A stretch of DNA of 64,000 nt, from contig CBFHKZ010000004.1 of NCBI GenBank assembly GCA_965656545.1, positions 1-64,000 on the forward strand, written 5' to 3'. Below the pieces are notes generated by a model. It was given only the letters and a program-made list of their open reading frames with translations, did not search any database and was not told where the DNA came from. Origin of the DNA: UBA7446 sp965656545 (lineage in GTDB: Bacteria > Bacteroidota > Bacteroidia > Flavobacteriales > Flavobacteriaceae). A program made the position numbers and the translations under genes. This document shows positions 36,515-44,034 of the stretch, one piece after another. Position 1 is the first letter of the stretch; each line of letters starts with the position of its first letter.

Positions 36515-37651
36515 ATGATTAATAAAAGGCTGCTCATCAAAAGCTTGCTCGCGCACAACGATGAAAACAGTTTTTACGATAAAAAAAGACAGCTGAATTT
36601 AAGCCAACGCGAAGGCAAGGCTAAATTCCTAAAACACATTTGTGCCCTTTCGAATTCTAATCCAAAAAATAACTCATACATCGTTGTGGGCGTAGATGAC
36701 GGCGACAGCAGCATTCGCGGAGTAGACTTTTTTGATGACGCCAAGCTGCAAAACCTCATCAATGCTTATTTGGAAAACCCGCCTTTGGTGCTCTATGAAA
36801 ATATTCACTTTCCGCATTTGGCTGAGGGCAAGGTTGTGGGCTTGGTGACCATCAGGCCCACCAATAAAATAACAGCACTTCGAAAAAACATCTGGAAATA
36901 TTTTGGTGGCGCTGTGTTTTTTAGAGATGGTAGTATCTCCGTATCCAAGGTTTTTGACATCGAGCTGCAAGACACCAATTCTGGAGTGGTAGCAGAAATT
37001 GAAAAACACGCCCAAAATAACATCCAACTAACGCTTGACGGCGTTGTTGATTTTATGAACCGCCACGATGAAGTGCTAAAACCCAGCTATAAGGTTTTTA
37101 AGGAGTCGTTTGTACTTTGCTGGGCGGGACTGGAAAAAAAGGAAAAAGGAAGGACTTATTATTCAAGAGTGGATGTTGAACTCATCAACGAGCATGTAAA
37201 ATTGTTCTACTCCACCCATGATGAGGTGGAAATTGAAATGGACGCGCATTCGTTTCGTCTAATTGAGTATGTCCGTTTGGGGTTTCATCATGCGTACAAA
37301 TACTACCCCCTTGAGCGGGTATCTTTTTTGTTTGATAACAAAGGCTCTTACCAAATTGATACCGCTTTTTTGTTTGAACCCCCTAAATATGAAAAGAAGC
37401 TGCTGCATCATATCTACAACGCCAACAATGCCTTGGGCGAAAAGCTGCTCAAAAACCTAAGCCTGACCAAAAACGACAAGGAAGATGTGGGCAACTTGGC
37501 ACCTACCTATATGCTGTGTTACCTCAATGGTTTTGAAGAAGCACTAGACAAATTAAACGAACTCACTGCCGTGATTAAGCAACATAGCGAACACGCCTAC
37601 CAAGGCCTAAAAGACACCCAGCGGATACTGCGGAAGATTAAGTATCATTAA
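36515..37651 (+). CDS. AlbA_2 (Schlafen-like) putative DNA-binding protein
   Basis: A 378-residue protein whose first 150 residues fit the AlbA_2 domain (DNSYIVVGVDDGD-like text: NNSYIVVGVDDGDSSIRGVDFF, split here as NSYIVVGV and IRGVDFFDD). This domain is found in Schlafen-like ATP-binding regulators. The remainder is unassigned. The last five codons (KIKYH, stop) lie in a 16-bp sequence that recurs at 39102, which marks the left end of an inserted segment. The start is the ATG at 36515, one codon after a GTG. Confidence 0.72.
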   Translation: MINKRLLIKSLLAHNDENSFYDKKRQLNLSQREGKAKFLKHICALSNSNPKNNSYIVVGVDDGDSSIRGVDFFDDAKLQNLINAYLENPPLVLYENIHFPHLAEGKVVGLVTIRPTNKITALRKNIWKYFGGAVFFRDGSISVSKVFDIELQDTNSGVVAEIEKHAQNNIQLTLDGVVDFMNRHDEVLKPSYKVFKESFVLCWAGLEKKEKGRTYYSRVDVELINEHVKLFYSTHDEVEIEMDAHSFRLIEYVRLGFHHAYKYYPLERVSFLFDNKGSYQIDTAFLFEPPKYEKKLLHHIYNANNALGEKLLKNLSLTKNDKEDVGNLAPTYMLCYLNGFEEALDKLNELTAVIKQHSEHAYQGLKDTQRILRKIKYH

Positions 37652-37652
37652 G
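37637..37652. repeat. 16-bp direct repeat, left copy (att-like or target duplication)
   Basis: ATTAAGTATCATTAAG covers the stop codon of the AlbA_2 gene. An identical copy at 39102-39117 covers the stop codon of nadD. The flanking bases differ, so the identity is limited to the 16 bp. Confidence 0.75.
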
Positions 37653-37697
37653 GGAATTTCTGTTACAGGAGAAAGACAGGATTAAATTATTTTTTTA

Positions 37698-37705
37698 TAA
37701 GTTTG
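37698..37705 (+). promoter_or_regulatory. -7 element TAAGTTTG of the Panacea gene pair
   Basis: A perfect TAnnTTTG, 17 nt before the ATG at 37723. The inserted module therefore carries its own promoter. Confidence 0.55.
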
Positions 37706-37722
37706 TCTTGAAACTAATCTCC

Positions 37723-38346
37723 ATGAGCCGTTCTAAGCCCCAGTTAGTAGGTTTAAATTCTACATTTCGTGTCTTTACTGAAACGGAAAAAAATCGTGTA
37801 GGAAACACGCTCATTTATTTAGCTGAACGCATAAGCGACCTTTCCAAGACCAAACTCCTTAAGCTTCTTTATTTATTAGACGTGTACACCACAAAAGAGA
37901 CAGGTATCCCCTTTTTGGGATTACGTTATGAAGTTTGGAGAATGGGACCTGTGAACCAAGATTTGTATGCGGAGTTTTCAAGTAGCTCAAAGATATTTGA
38001 TAACTATGTAGATATTGACAATACTGGTGCATTCCCTGTTATCCGTCCTAAAAAATCGTTTGAAGATGATGAGTTTTCAGATCAAGACATTGACATGCTG
38101 GATGCTGTTATCGAAAAGTATGGTGCTTATCAAGCAAATGAATTAAGCCTTATAACACATAAGCGAGGCGGTTTATGGGACACGGCAGCAGAAAAAAATG
38201 GCTTAAAAGATTTTTTCAATAACTCCCAAACGCACACTACGAACTGCCTCTTAAATCTTAAAGGCCTGCTTGATGATGATGTTAAAAAACAAAAGTATGA
38301 AGGTTATTTGGAGGATGAGCGCATCCAACAGACCTTAAATGCTTAA
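37723..38346 (+). CDS. Panacea (DUF4065/SocA-like) domain protein, likely antitoxin
   Basis: A 207-residue protein with the Panacea core KTKLLKLLYLLDVYTTKETGIPF followed by RYEVWRMGPVNQDLYAEF (split at the family Gly-Pro). Panacea proteins act as antitoxins for many unrelated toxins in two-gene systems. The domain sits in the middle; a short basic N-terminus (MSRSKPQ) precedes it. The gene overlaps the next by 8 nt (ATGCTTAA), which implies coupled translation. The start is the ATG at 37723, since a TTG 15 bp upstream would abut the -7 element. Confidence 0.83.
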   Translation: MSRSKPQLVGLNSTFRVFTETEKNRVGNTLIYLAERISDLSKTKLLKLLYLLDVYTTKETGIPFLGLRYEVWRMGPVNQDLYAEFSSSSKIFDNYVDIDNTGAFPVIRPKKSFEDDEFSDQDIDMLDAVIEKYGAYQANELSLITHKRGGLWDTAAEKNGLKDFFNNSQTHTTNCLLNLKGLLDDDVKKQKYEGYLEDERIQQTLNA

Positions 38347-38773
38347 CCCTTTTCATCTCTATTACATACCGGAATTCTTTTTCGAAAATGGCAGATCTAA
38401 GTCCAAGTTTTGTATTCCTGTTGCTGTTGATTCGGATAATGTGATGTTTTATTTGCCAAGCAGTCAGGTTTATGTGCCAGACTATTTGATAAAAGACGGT
38501 TGTATGAAATACAATGACCGTAACATACATTGCTTTAGTTTTAAAGAGGGTGTGCGTGTTACAAAAGATGCATACTCTTTTTCTAAGCGAACGTTTATCT
38601 ATTTTGAGCGAAGGGTGCAAGAGGTGTCTGTGCAGCGATTTATGAGATTATATGGCAATCGTGTTGTTGTGCACGGTGCCCTATTAGAAAATTTGCGCAA
38701 GGAGTTAATTAGATGTATAGTAAACTGCCCTGTTATTGCCCGAAAGGTTAAAAGGCGGGTTGAAGGATTATAA
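38339..38773 (+). CDS. Unrecognised small protein paired with Panacea gene, candidate toxin
   Basis: A 144-residue protein with no family that I can name with confidence. Its text (KFCIPVAVDSDNVMFYLPSS, then NIHCFSF and YSFSKRTFIYFERR) suggests a small beta-barrel core such as the PemK/MazF-like SH3 fold, followed by a basic helical tail ending KVKRRVEGL. Position directly after, and 8 nt overlapping, a Panacea gene makes a toxin role likely. No catalytic residue can be pointed to. The functional call rests on context only. Confidence 0.6.
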   Translation: MLNPFHLYYIPEFFFENGRSKSKFCIPVAVDSDNVMFYLPSSQVYVPDYLIKDGCMKYNDRNIHCFSFKEGVRVTKDAYSFSKRTFIYFERRVQEVSVQRFMRLYGNRVVVHGALLENLRKELIRCIVNCPVIARKVKRRVEGL

Positions 38774-38838
38774 AATTAGTTGCATGTGCTCTTATTATTT
38801 CTAATTTAGTTGAGTCAAAAATCTTATTATTTATTTAA

Positions 38839-39101
38839 CCCTATTATAATGAGTCCCAAGAAAAAAGTGAAAACCTCTCAGACGGCACCTACACCATCCG
38901 AATCAACACCAATTTTCGTGAAGAGAATAGTGACAGATTATTTTTACTCACCCACGAAATCCAACATGTCATCCAAGGAAAGGATAGAGGACTTAGATCG
39001 TTTCCTCGAAAGGATAATGCTGCTGGAGGAACAGCATCATCATATCTCTTTAGACAGTTAGAAAGAGGTAAGCTAAAAAATATATCGAGAAGGAGTACGA
39101 A
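38839..39101 (+). pseudogene. 3' remnant of a gene with an HExxH metallopeptidase-like motif
   Basis: In this frame the sequence reads SDGTYTIRINTNF, then LFLLTHEIQHVIQ and DNAAGGTASSYLFRQLERG, which is convincing protein text. HEIQHVIQ resembles the HExxH region of large polyvalent proteins of phages and conjugative elements. There is a stop codon at 38836-38838 and no ATG, GTG or TTG before the motif, so it cannot start here. It looks like the tail of a larger gene cut off by deletion. A 69-codon ATG frame at 38849 overlaps it in another phase and is probably meaningless. Confidence 0.6.
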
Positions 39102-39117
39102 ATTAAGTATCATTAAG
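39102..39117. repeat. 16-bp direct repeat, right copy
   Basis: Identical to 37637-37652. It contains the last codons and stop of nadD on the minus strand. Together the two copies bound about 1.45 kb. Confidence 0.75.
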
Positions 39118-39669
39118 AAGTTGGTGCGTTTGCATGTAGGCAATAACCCCGTCCGGCAACCAAGCTTTTAGCTGCTGTACATCCTTTGTTTCGCGTATGC
39201 GTGTGGCAGCAACATCCAATAAAGGAGCTTGAAGACGTTGGTGTGCCGGAAATGCATCTAAGGAAATGTCATTTCTGGGGTAAATCAACAACGGAAATTG
39301 CTTGATATAAGCCGCATTTTGCCAAGCGTCCAATCCTATTGCGCTGTCGGCGCCCATCAGCATGAAATAGGCGTTATCAGGATGCTCATTCGTCAGTTTT
39401 TGAAGGGTATTTGCCGTATAGCTCGGCTTGGGCATGTGCAGCTCAATATCGTTGGCCACCAAACCATCATAAGGCGCTAAAGCCTGTGTTAACATATTCC
39501 AGCGGTGCTCCTCTGGCCAAAGTGCAGCCGTATTTTTATGTGGGTTTTGTGGGGTCAGGATATAATGTACCTCGTCTGCTTTTTGTTGATCAAGTACCGC
39601 TTGACCAATACCTATATGTCCGTTGTGAATGGGATTAAAACTTCCAAAAAATAGCGCAATCCGCTTCAT
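39103..39669 (-). CDS. nadD: Nicotinate-nucleotide adenylyltransferase
   Basis: Transfers AMP to nicotinate mononucleotide in NAD synthesis. It has 188 residues. The nucleotidyltransferase motif GSFNPIHNGH is at residues 9-18 and the second signature is ATRIRETKDVQQL. It overlaps gmk by 4 bp (ATGA). Its last codons (LLNDT, stop) lie in the 16-bp direct repeat, and the reading frame is preserved there. Confidence 0.94.
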   Translation of the reverse strand: MKRIALFFGSFNPIHNGHIGIGQAVLDQQKADEVHYILTPQNPHKNTAALWPEEHRWNMLTQALAPYDGLVANDIELHMPKPSYTANTLQKLTNEHPDNAYFMLMGADSAIGLDAWQNAAYIKQFPLLIYPRNDISLDAFPAHQRLQAPLLDVAATRIRETKDVQQLKAWLPDGVIAYMQTHQLLNDT

Positions 39670-40238
39670 CCTGCCAAGAAGTTGCTGATGTGTTCTTCCG
39701 TTTCGCTTTTGGCAGTTTCCAAATGGTCGTTTACCACCACAACATCAAATTCGTTGGCGCGCGCCATTTCGACATTTGCCTTTTCCAATCGCATGGCCAT
39801 TTTATCTGTGCTGTCCGTACCCCGTTGGCGCAAGCGCTCCGCCAAGGCTTCCGTGCTCGGAGGCTTGATGAATATGGAAAGGGTATTGTTGGGAAATTGT
39901 TTTTTGATGTTTAATCCGCCTACCACGTCTATGTCAAAAACCACATTTTTGCCCAATGCCCAAATGCGGTCTAGCTCCGATTTCAATGTCCCATAAAACA
40001 TGCCTGGGTACACCTCTTCGTATTCGGCAAAGCTGCCTTCAGTAATTTTTGCTTTAAAAGCTGCTTCGGAGAGAAAGTAGTAGTCTTTGCCGTCAACCTC
40101 TTGCCCTCTTGGTGGCCTTGAAGTAGCCGAAACAGAAAATGCCAAGTTGAGGTTTTCCTGAGCAAGCAAGTGTTTGGCAATGGTTGTTTTTCCACTACCC
40201 GAAGGGGCCGATAAAACAATGCATTTTCCCGTTTTCAT
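39666..40238 (-). CDS. gmk: Guanylate kinase
   Basis: Phosphorylates GMP to GDP. It has 190 residues. The P-loop is APSGSGKTTI (residues 11-20), and SVSATSRPPRGQEVDGKDYYFL is the GMP-binding region. It shares one base with the yicC stop (TAATG) and overlaps nadD by 4 bp, giving a tight yicC-gmk-nadD operon. Confidence 0.96.
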   Translation of the reverse strand: MKTGKCIVLSAPSGSGKTTIAKHLLAQENLNLAFSVSATSRPPRGQEVDGKDYYFLSEAAFKAKITEGSFAEYEEVYPGMFYGTLKSELDRIWALGKNVVFDIDVVGGLNIKKQFPNNTLSIFIKPPSTEALAERLRQRGTDSTDKMAMRLEKANVEMARANEFDVVVVNDHLETAKSETEEHISNFLAG

Positions 40239-41098
40239 TACAAGGCGTTGAGTACTTGTTCTTTGATGCGCTCCAAAGCATCTTTCATGCTTACAACAGA
40301 TTTTTGTAAGTCTGCATCGTTGGCTTTAGATCCTATGGTATTGATCTCACGTCCCATTTCTTGGGCAATAAATCCTAGTTTTTTGCCTTTGGTAGGGGTG
40401 TTTTCGTCTAGGTTGGTTTGGAAATAATCGAGGTGGTGCTGCAAGCGTACCAACTCTTCGTTGATGTCCCATTTTTCGAGGTAATAGACCAATTCCTGCT
40501 CCAAGCGTTCTTGGTCATAGTCTAGGGTGAGTTGACGCAATTGTTCGTGCAGTTTTTGCTTGCGTGTTGCGATGCGCGTATCGGCTTGCGCAGCTATGCT
40601 TTTGAGCTGTGCTTTGATTTGCGCCAATTGATTGGTGAGGTCTTGCCCCAAAGAAATACCTTCTTGCTGGCGGTAAGCAACCAATTCCTCTGCAGCTTTT
40701 TTAAGGGTGCTTAAAAAGACTTCTTGCTCCTCGTCCGAAATGCTATCGTCTGCCGATGCTAATACATTGGGCATGCGCATCACGGTTGGCAAAAGTGCCT
40801 CGTCTGACAAGGGGGAAATGGCTTTTAATTCTTGGATGTAGTGTGCTACAACGGCTTTATTAATCGGTGCTGCATCTTGACCGGCAACCCATTCTTCAAA
40901 TACATTTACCTCACATTTGCCGCGGTGCAACAGCGCTGTTAGCTGTTTACGTGCAGGTAGGTCAAGGCCTCTGTAGCGTGCAGGTGTACGGAAATTAAGA
41001 TCAAATGATTTGCTGTTGAGCGACTTAATCTCAACGCGCAATTTTCTGCCTTGGGCATTAAACTCCGCTTTGCCGTAGCCTGTCATGGATAGCATCAT
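40238..41098 (-). CDS. yicC: YicC family endoribonuclease-like protein
   Basis: A 286-residue protein of the YicC family, with the typical start SMTGYGKAEF and end IGSKANDADLQKSVVSMKDALERIKEQVLNAL. E. coli YicC has been described as an endoribonuclease acting on small RNA. Pairing with gmk is conserved in many phyla. Tandem ATGs at 41098 and 41095; the -7 element TACCTTTG lies 17 nt upstream. Confidence 0.92.
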   Translation of the reverse strand: MMLSMTGYGKAEFNAQGRKLRVEIKSLNSKSFDLNFRTPARYRGLDLPARKQLTALLHRGKCEVNVFEEWVAGQDAAPINKAVVAHYIQELKAISPLSDEALLPTVMRMPNVLASADDSISDEEQEVFLSTLKKAAEELVAYRQQEGISLGQDLTNQLAQIKAQLKSIAAQADTRIATRKQKLHEQLRQLTLDYDQERLEQELVYYLEKWDINEELVRLQHHLDYFQTNLDENTPTKGKKLGFIAQEMGREINTIGSKANDADLQKSVVSMKDALERIKEQVLNAL

Positions 41099-41115
41099 AT
41101 CGCTTTATTAAAGCG

Positions 41116-41123
41116 CAAAGGTA
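41116..41123 (-). promoter_or_regulatory. -7 element TACCTTTG of the yicC-gmk-nadD operon
   Basis: A perfect TAnnTTTG on the minus strand, 17 nt before the yicC start. Confidence 0.55.
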
Positions 41124-41261
41124 CAAAACAGGCGGTGAGTGTTTGCCCTAAGGTCCACCGCGCTTAAAGGAAGCATCGGGTGTGCCCCGAAAATAAATAG
41201 GAAAAAGTTCTCAGAAAGGTTGAAACTGAAATATAAAGAGCATAAAATTATTTTTTTTGTT

Positions 41262-41269
41262 TAACTTTA
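41262..41269 (+). promoter_or_regulatory. -7-like element TAACTTTA upstream of the aquaporin leader
   Basis: One mismatch to TAnnTTTG, preceded by a T-run and GT as at 47869. It ends 11 nt before the conserved leader element, the same distance as in the second copy. Confidence 0.5.
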
Positions 41270-41280
41270 CCTCAACGCGC

Positions 41281-41347
41281 CCCAAATGTGTTCTTAAAGC
41301 CAAGGCTTAACCTAATTTGATTTCTTTTCTTTTTGACTGCTTTGGGG
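41281..41347 (+). ncRNA. Candidate structured 5' leader element, copy A (aquaporin)
   Basis: A 67-nt element opening with CCCAAATGTGTT, with AACCTA near position 29 and ending in TTTGGGG. The ends can pair (CCCCAAA/TTTGGGG, counting the C at 41280). A shorter inner pairing AAGCC/GGCTT is possible. A 64-nt relative lies at 47888-47951 before an unrelated membrane-protein gene. It starts 48 nt before the aquaporin ATG. Outside this element, 41124-41261 holds only a 5-bp hairpin (TCGGG/CCCGA at 41176-41190). Confidence 0.6.
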
Positions 41348-41355
41348 TGTAAGCA

Positions 41356-41369
41356 ATTTGCTAGCAAAT
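41356..41369. promoter_or_regulatory. Perfect 14-bp palindrome before the aquaporin gene
   Basis: ATTTGCTAGCAAAT reads the same on both strands and lies between the leader element and the ATG at 41396. It could be an operator or part of the leader fold. It is not present in the second leader copy. Confidence 0.4.
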
Positions 41370-41395
41370 ATTATTAATCACTTAAAAACAATAAC

Positions 41396-42082
41396 ATGAG
41401 AAAATTAATCGCAGAATTTATAGGAACCTCTTGGTTGGTACTGGGGGGATGTGGAAGTGCTGTATTAGCAGCAGCATATCCGCAATTAGGCATAGGCTTC
41501 GTAGGCGTTGCCATTGCTTTTGGTTTAACCGTAGTTACGATGGCTTATGCCATTGGTCATATTTCAGGGTGCCACCTAAACCCAGCCGTTTCCATTGGAC
41601 TATGGCTTGGTGGGCGTTTTGATAAAAAGGATCTTTTTCCCTATATCATTGCTCAAATCCTTGGCGGTATTGCTGGAGCTGGAATCCTCTATATCATTGC
41701 GACAGGAAAAGCTGGCTTTGACCTTGGAGGCTTTGCTGCTAACGGATATGGTGTGCACTCGCCTGGTGGGTATGGTATGGTTGCCGCTTTAGTTACAGAA
41801 GTTGTAATGACCTTTATGTTCTTAATTATCATTTTAGGAGCTACGCATTCAAAAGCTGCCAAAGGCTTTGGGGGATTGGCTATTGGTCTAGGATTGACGC
41901 TTATTCATCTAATAAGTATCCCCGTAACCAATACATCGGTAAACCCTGCAAGAAGTATCAGCCAAGCAGTATTTGTTCAGGGATGGGCTGTTGATCAACT
42001 TTGGCTATTTATTGTTGCACCAATTGTTGGAGCTGGGCTCGCGGGTGTTGTATATAAAATCATTTCACCAGAAAATGATTAA
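41396..42082 (+). CDS. aqpZ: Aquaporin Z (water channel)
   Basis: A 228-residue inner-membrane channel with six helices and two NPA boxes (residues 62-64 and 183-185). The selectivity-filter residues are Phe42, His171, Thr180 and Arg186, the set found in water-selective AqpZ, so glycerol transport is unlikely. It is preceded by a long leader with a conserved element and by a palindrome, suggesting regulation, perhaps by osmotic state. An exported protein gene follows after 11 nt. Confidence 0.94.
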   Translation: MRKLIAEFIGTSWLVLGGCGSAVLAAAYPQLGIGFVGVAIAFGLTVVTMAYAIGHISGCHLNPAVSIGLWLGGRFDKKDLFPYIIAQILGGIAGAGILYIIATGKAGFDLGGFAANGYGVHSPGGYGMVAALVTEVVMTFMFLIIILGATHSKAAKGFGGLAIGLGLTLIHLISIPVTNTSVNPARSISQAVFVQGWAVDQLWLFIVAPIVGAGLAGVVYKIISPEND

Positions 42083-42093
42083 ACCCCAACATC

Positions 42094-42648
42094 ATGAAAA
42101 AAACCTACTTACTAGCACTCATTGTTTTTGGCACATGTAACCTCGCACTAGCGCAAAACAATTCCGATGCTGACCAAATCGAGTGGAACAGCATCATCTT
42201 GGTTTCCAAGACCCAGGGCATAAACACCTCGGGGCTAGACGTAGAATATTTGCAAAACACCAACCAATGGTGGGGTAATTGGCTGATACCTGTAAGCGCT
42301 GGATTTAGAACTACGGATTTAAACGATAAGGCGTTTAAGAAAACCAACTATCAGAGTGCATCAATAGGACAGCTAACGATTGGGCTGAGTGGTTATAATC
42401 CGCTGTCGAAATCGGTTTTACTAAACGTTAAGCTCGGTGTATTGGTTGGAAATGAAAACCTAACAAGCTTTTCTGGTAAAACGGATGAACGCATCTTTGT
42501 TGGGGCTCATTCTTTTCAAGGCGTTATGATTACACCCCAAACCAAGCTGCCAATTGTTATAAAAGCAGGTGTATATGAAGAAGCCTTGAACTCAAAGCTG
42601 TACAACTTTGATATAGGCTTTAAGATTGGCGTGGGCGTGCACTTTTGA
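42094..42648 (+). CDS. Exported protein, probable outer-membrane beta-barrel
   Basis: A 184-residue protein with a signal peptide (LLALIVFGTCNLALAQ) and alternating beta-strand text (WWGNWLIPVSAGFRTTDL, then VLLNVKLGVLVG, ending FDIGFKIGVGVHF with a terminal aromatic). This is typical of small outer-membrane barrels. No family is recognised. It starts 11 nt after aqpZ and is likely co-transcribed. Confidence 0.65.
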   Translation: MKKTYLLALIVFGTCNLALAQNNSDADQIEWNSIILVSKTQGINTSGLDVEYLQNTNQWWGNWLIPVSAGFRTTDLNDKAFKKTNYQSASIGQLTIGLSGYNPLSKSVLLNVKLGVLVGNENLTSFSGKTDERIFVGAHSFQGVMITPQTKLPIVIKAGVYEEALNSKLYNFDIGFKIGVGVHF

Positions 42649-43139
42649 GTGACTTAAAATACAAAAAGACATTTTCATTTTTTAATCATTTTTGATATAA
42701 AAGAAGCCTTTTTGTTGGTTTTATAGGCTTTTTTAGGCGTTTTTACTTGTTTTTGTCTTTTTTTAGGAAAATTCATCATGCCTATTTTCGTTGTTTTGAT
42801 AAGAAAAAGGGAACGCCTCCAAAAACACGCTTTTTCATCACCCTAAAAAACATGATTTTGCTGATTTTTTGAGATAAAAACGCTCAAAACAGCTTAAAAT
42901 AGACAGTAATTGCTCTTTTTTTGGTCTTTTTTCGTAAAAAGTGGTTTGCAAAAATGCTGCTTTTTCTCATAATGGATAAACAAGCGTAAAATTATGTTTT
43001 TTAAATACGCTGATTTTCTGATTTTTGCCCCTTTTTTACTTAAAACGGAGCAAAACAAGCTATTTTATGAGGTTTTTGTTGCTTTTTTGAGTGAAATTGA
43101 AGTGAAATTGATTTTTAATGTTTTGCTAAAAGCTTAGCC
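42649..43139. other. 491-bp T-rich gene-free region
   Basis: This stretch has repeated runs of four to eight T on the plus strand, spaced by short mixed words such as GCC, AGGCG and GTTG. No reading frame of note, tRNA-like cloverleaf or clear terminator was seen. A single ATGGATAA word is one base from a DnaA box, which is not enough to call an origin. Confidence 0.5.
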
Positions 43140-44024
43140 TCAATCTACACAATCACCCCCAGCGAGCCAGGCATCATGCGCATCGTTAAGCGCAAGCACC
43201 AAGTTTCGGCCATTGTAGGTTTTGCTGACAATCCCTTTAATGCTTCCCGTTCCGCTAGGCAAGGGCAAATCCTTAAAAGCCGCAAAGGCACTGGTCTCCA
43301 ACAAAAAAGGCACTTTGTTTTGGCCTTCGCAGGCTTCCATATTGCGCTGGGTATCGTAATAATCCTTGGGGTCAACAAAAGGCTTCCCTTGTTCCGCAGC
43401 AGCAAAGCGCACATTGGCAACTTCCACATACATTCCAATATGGCTGTTATTTATTTCAGAAAACAGCACGGGTCGTGGCAGCACCTCCGCTGTTGTTTTG
43501 GAACGAAAGAAGTGGTCTTGGATATCAAGTGCGCGAAGGTGTGTTACCTCATCGCCGTCTTCATTCAGCTCACCCCCCAATGAAATAATGCCATTAGCCC
43601 TGCGTGCCTCCCCAACATGTAATCCCTTTAAATCAATATAAATTTCACGCCCTACATTAAAACGATTGTATAAATCTGCTTGATCTAGCATCACATGAAT
43701 GGCTGCGGTGGGGTTCTCAAGCTTGTCTTGCAGGTAAATTTCCTTGTAAAAATTCCCTGTTCTATCGGACGAAACCACATAACCCTTGACCACCAAATCA
43801 GCAGTGATGGTATGTACACGGCGGTAAACAAAAAAAGCTTTAAGCTGACTGATGCTTATCATGGTCTTCTCCCCCTTTTCAACAGCTGTTTGCAAAGCAT
43901 TAAGTTGGGTGTTTTCTTCTGTTCCTAAAGCCGTTGGAATGCCAAAATCATCATCTGGCTGACAACTCAATGCCGTGAATATAAGTAGGACGAAAAAAAG
44001 TGATTTTTGAAGTAGTGCGTTCAT
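43140..44024 (-). CDS. DUF5689 lipoprotein
   Basis: A 294-residue probable lipoprotein: a lipobox ending in Cys21 (IFTALSC) is followed by QPDDDFGIP. The body fits DUF5689 (LKAFFVYRRVHTITADLVVKGYVVSSD, split here as VVKGYVVSSDRTGNFYKEIY). Such proteins carry OB-like beta domains and sit beside TonB receptors and secreted nucleases in Bacteroidota. It starts 10 nt after the receptor gene. The role in surface binding or uptake is inferred. Confidence 0.8.
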   Translation of the reverse strand: MNALLQKSLFFVLLIFTALSCQPDDDFGIPTALGTEENTQLNALQTAVEKGEKTMISISQLKAFFVYRRVHTITADLVVKGYVVSSDRTGNFYKEIYLQDKLENPTAAIHVMLDQADLYNRFNVGREIYIDLKGLHVGEARRANGIISLGGELNEDGDEVTHLRALDIQDHFFRSKTTAEVLPRPVLFSEINNSHIGMYVEVANVRFAAAEQGKPFVDPKDYYDTQRNMEACEGQNKVPFLLETSAFAAFKDLPLPSGTGSIKGIVSKTYNGRNLVLALNDAHDAWLAGGDCVD

Positions 44025-44034
44025 ATCATTGGGT

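Noticed and set aside
38849..39061. 69-codon ATG frame encoding a lysine-, serine- and threonine-rich peptide
   Set aside because: It overlaps, in another phase, the convincing HEIQHVIQ fragment, and its own text shows no family or structure.
42649..43139. Possible replication origin in the T-rich gap
   Set aside because: Only one near-match to a DnaA box was seen and no dnaA or dnaN gene is present.
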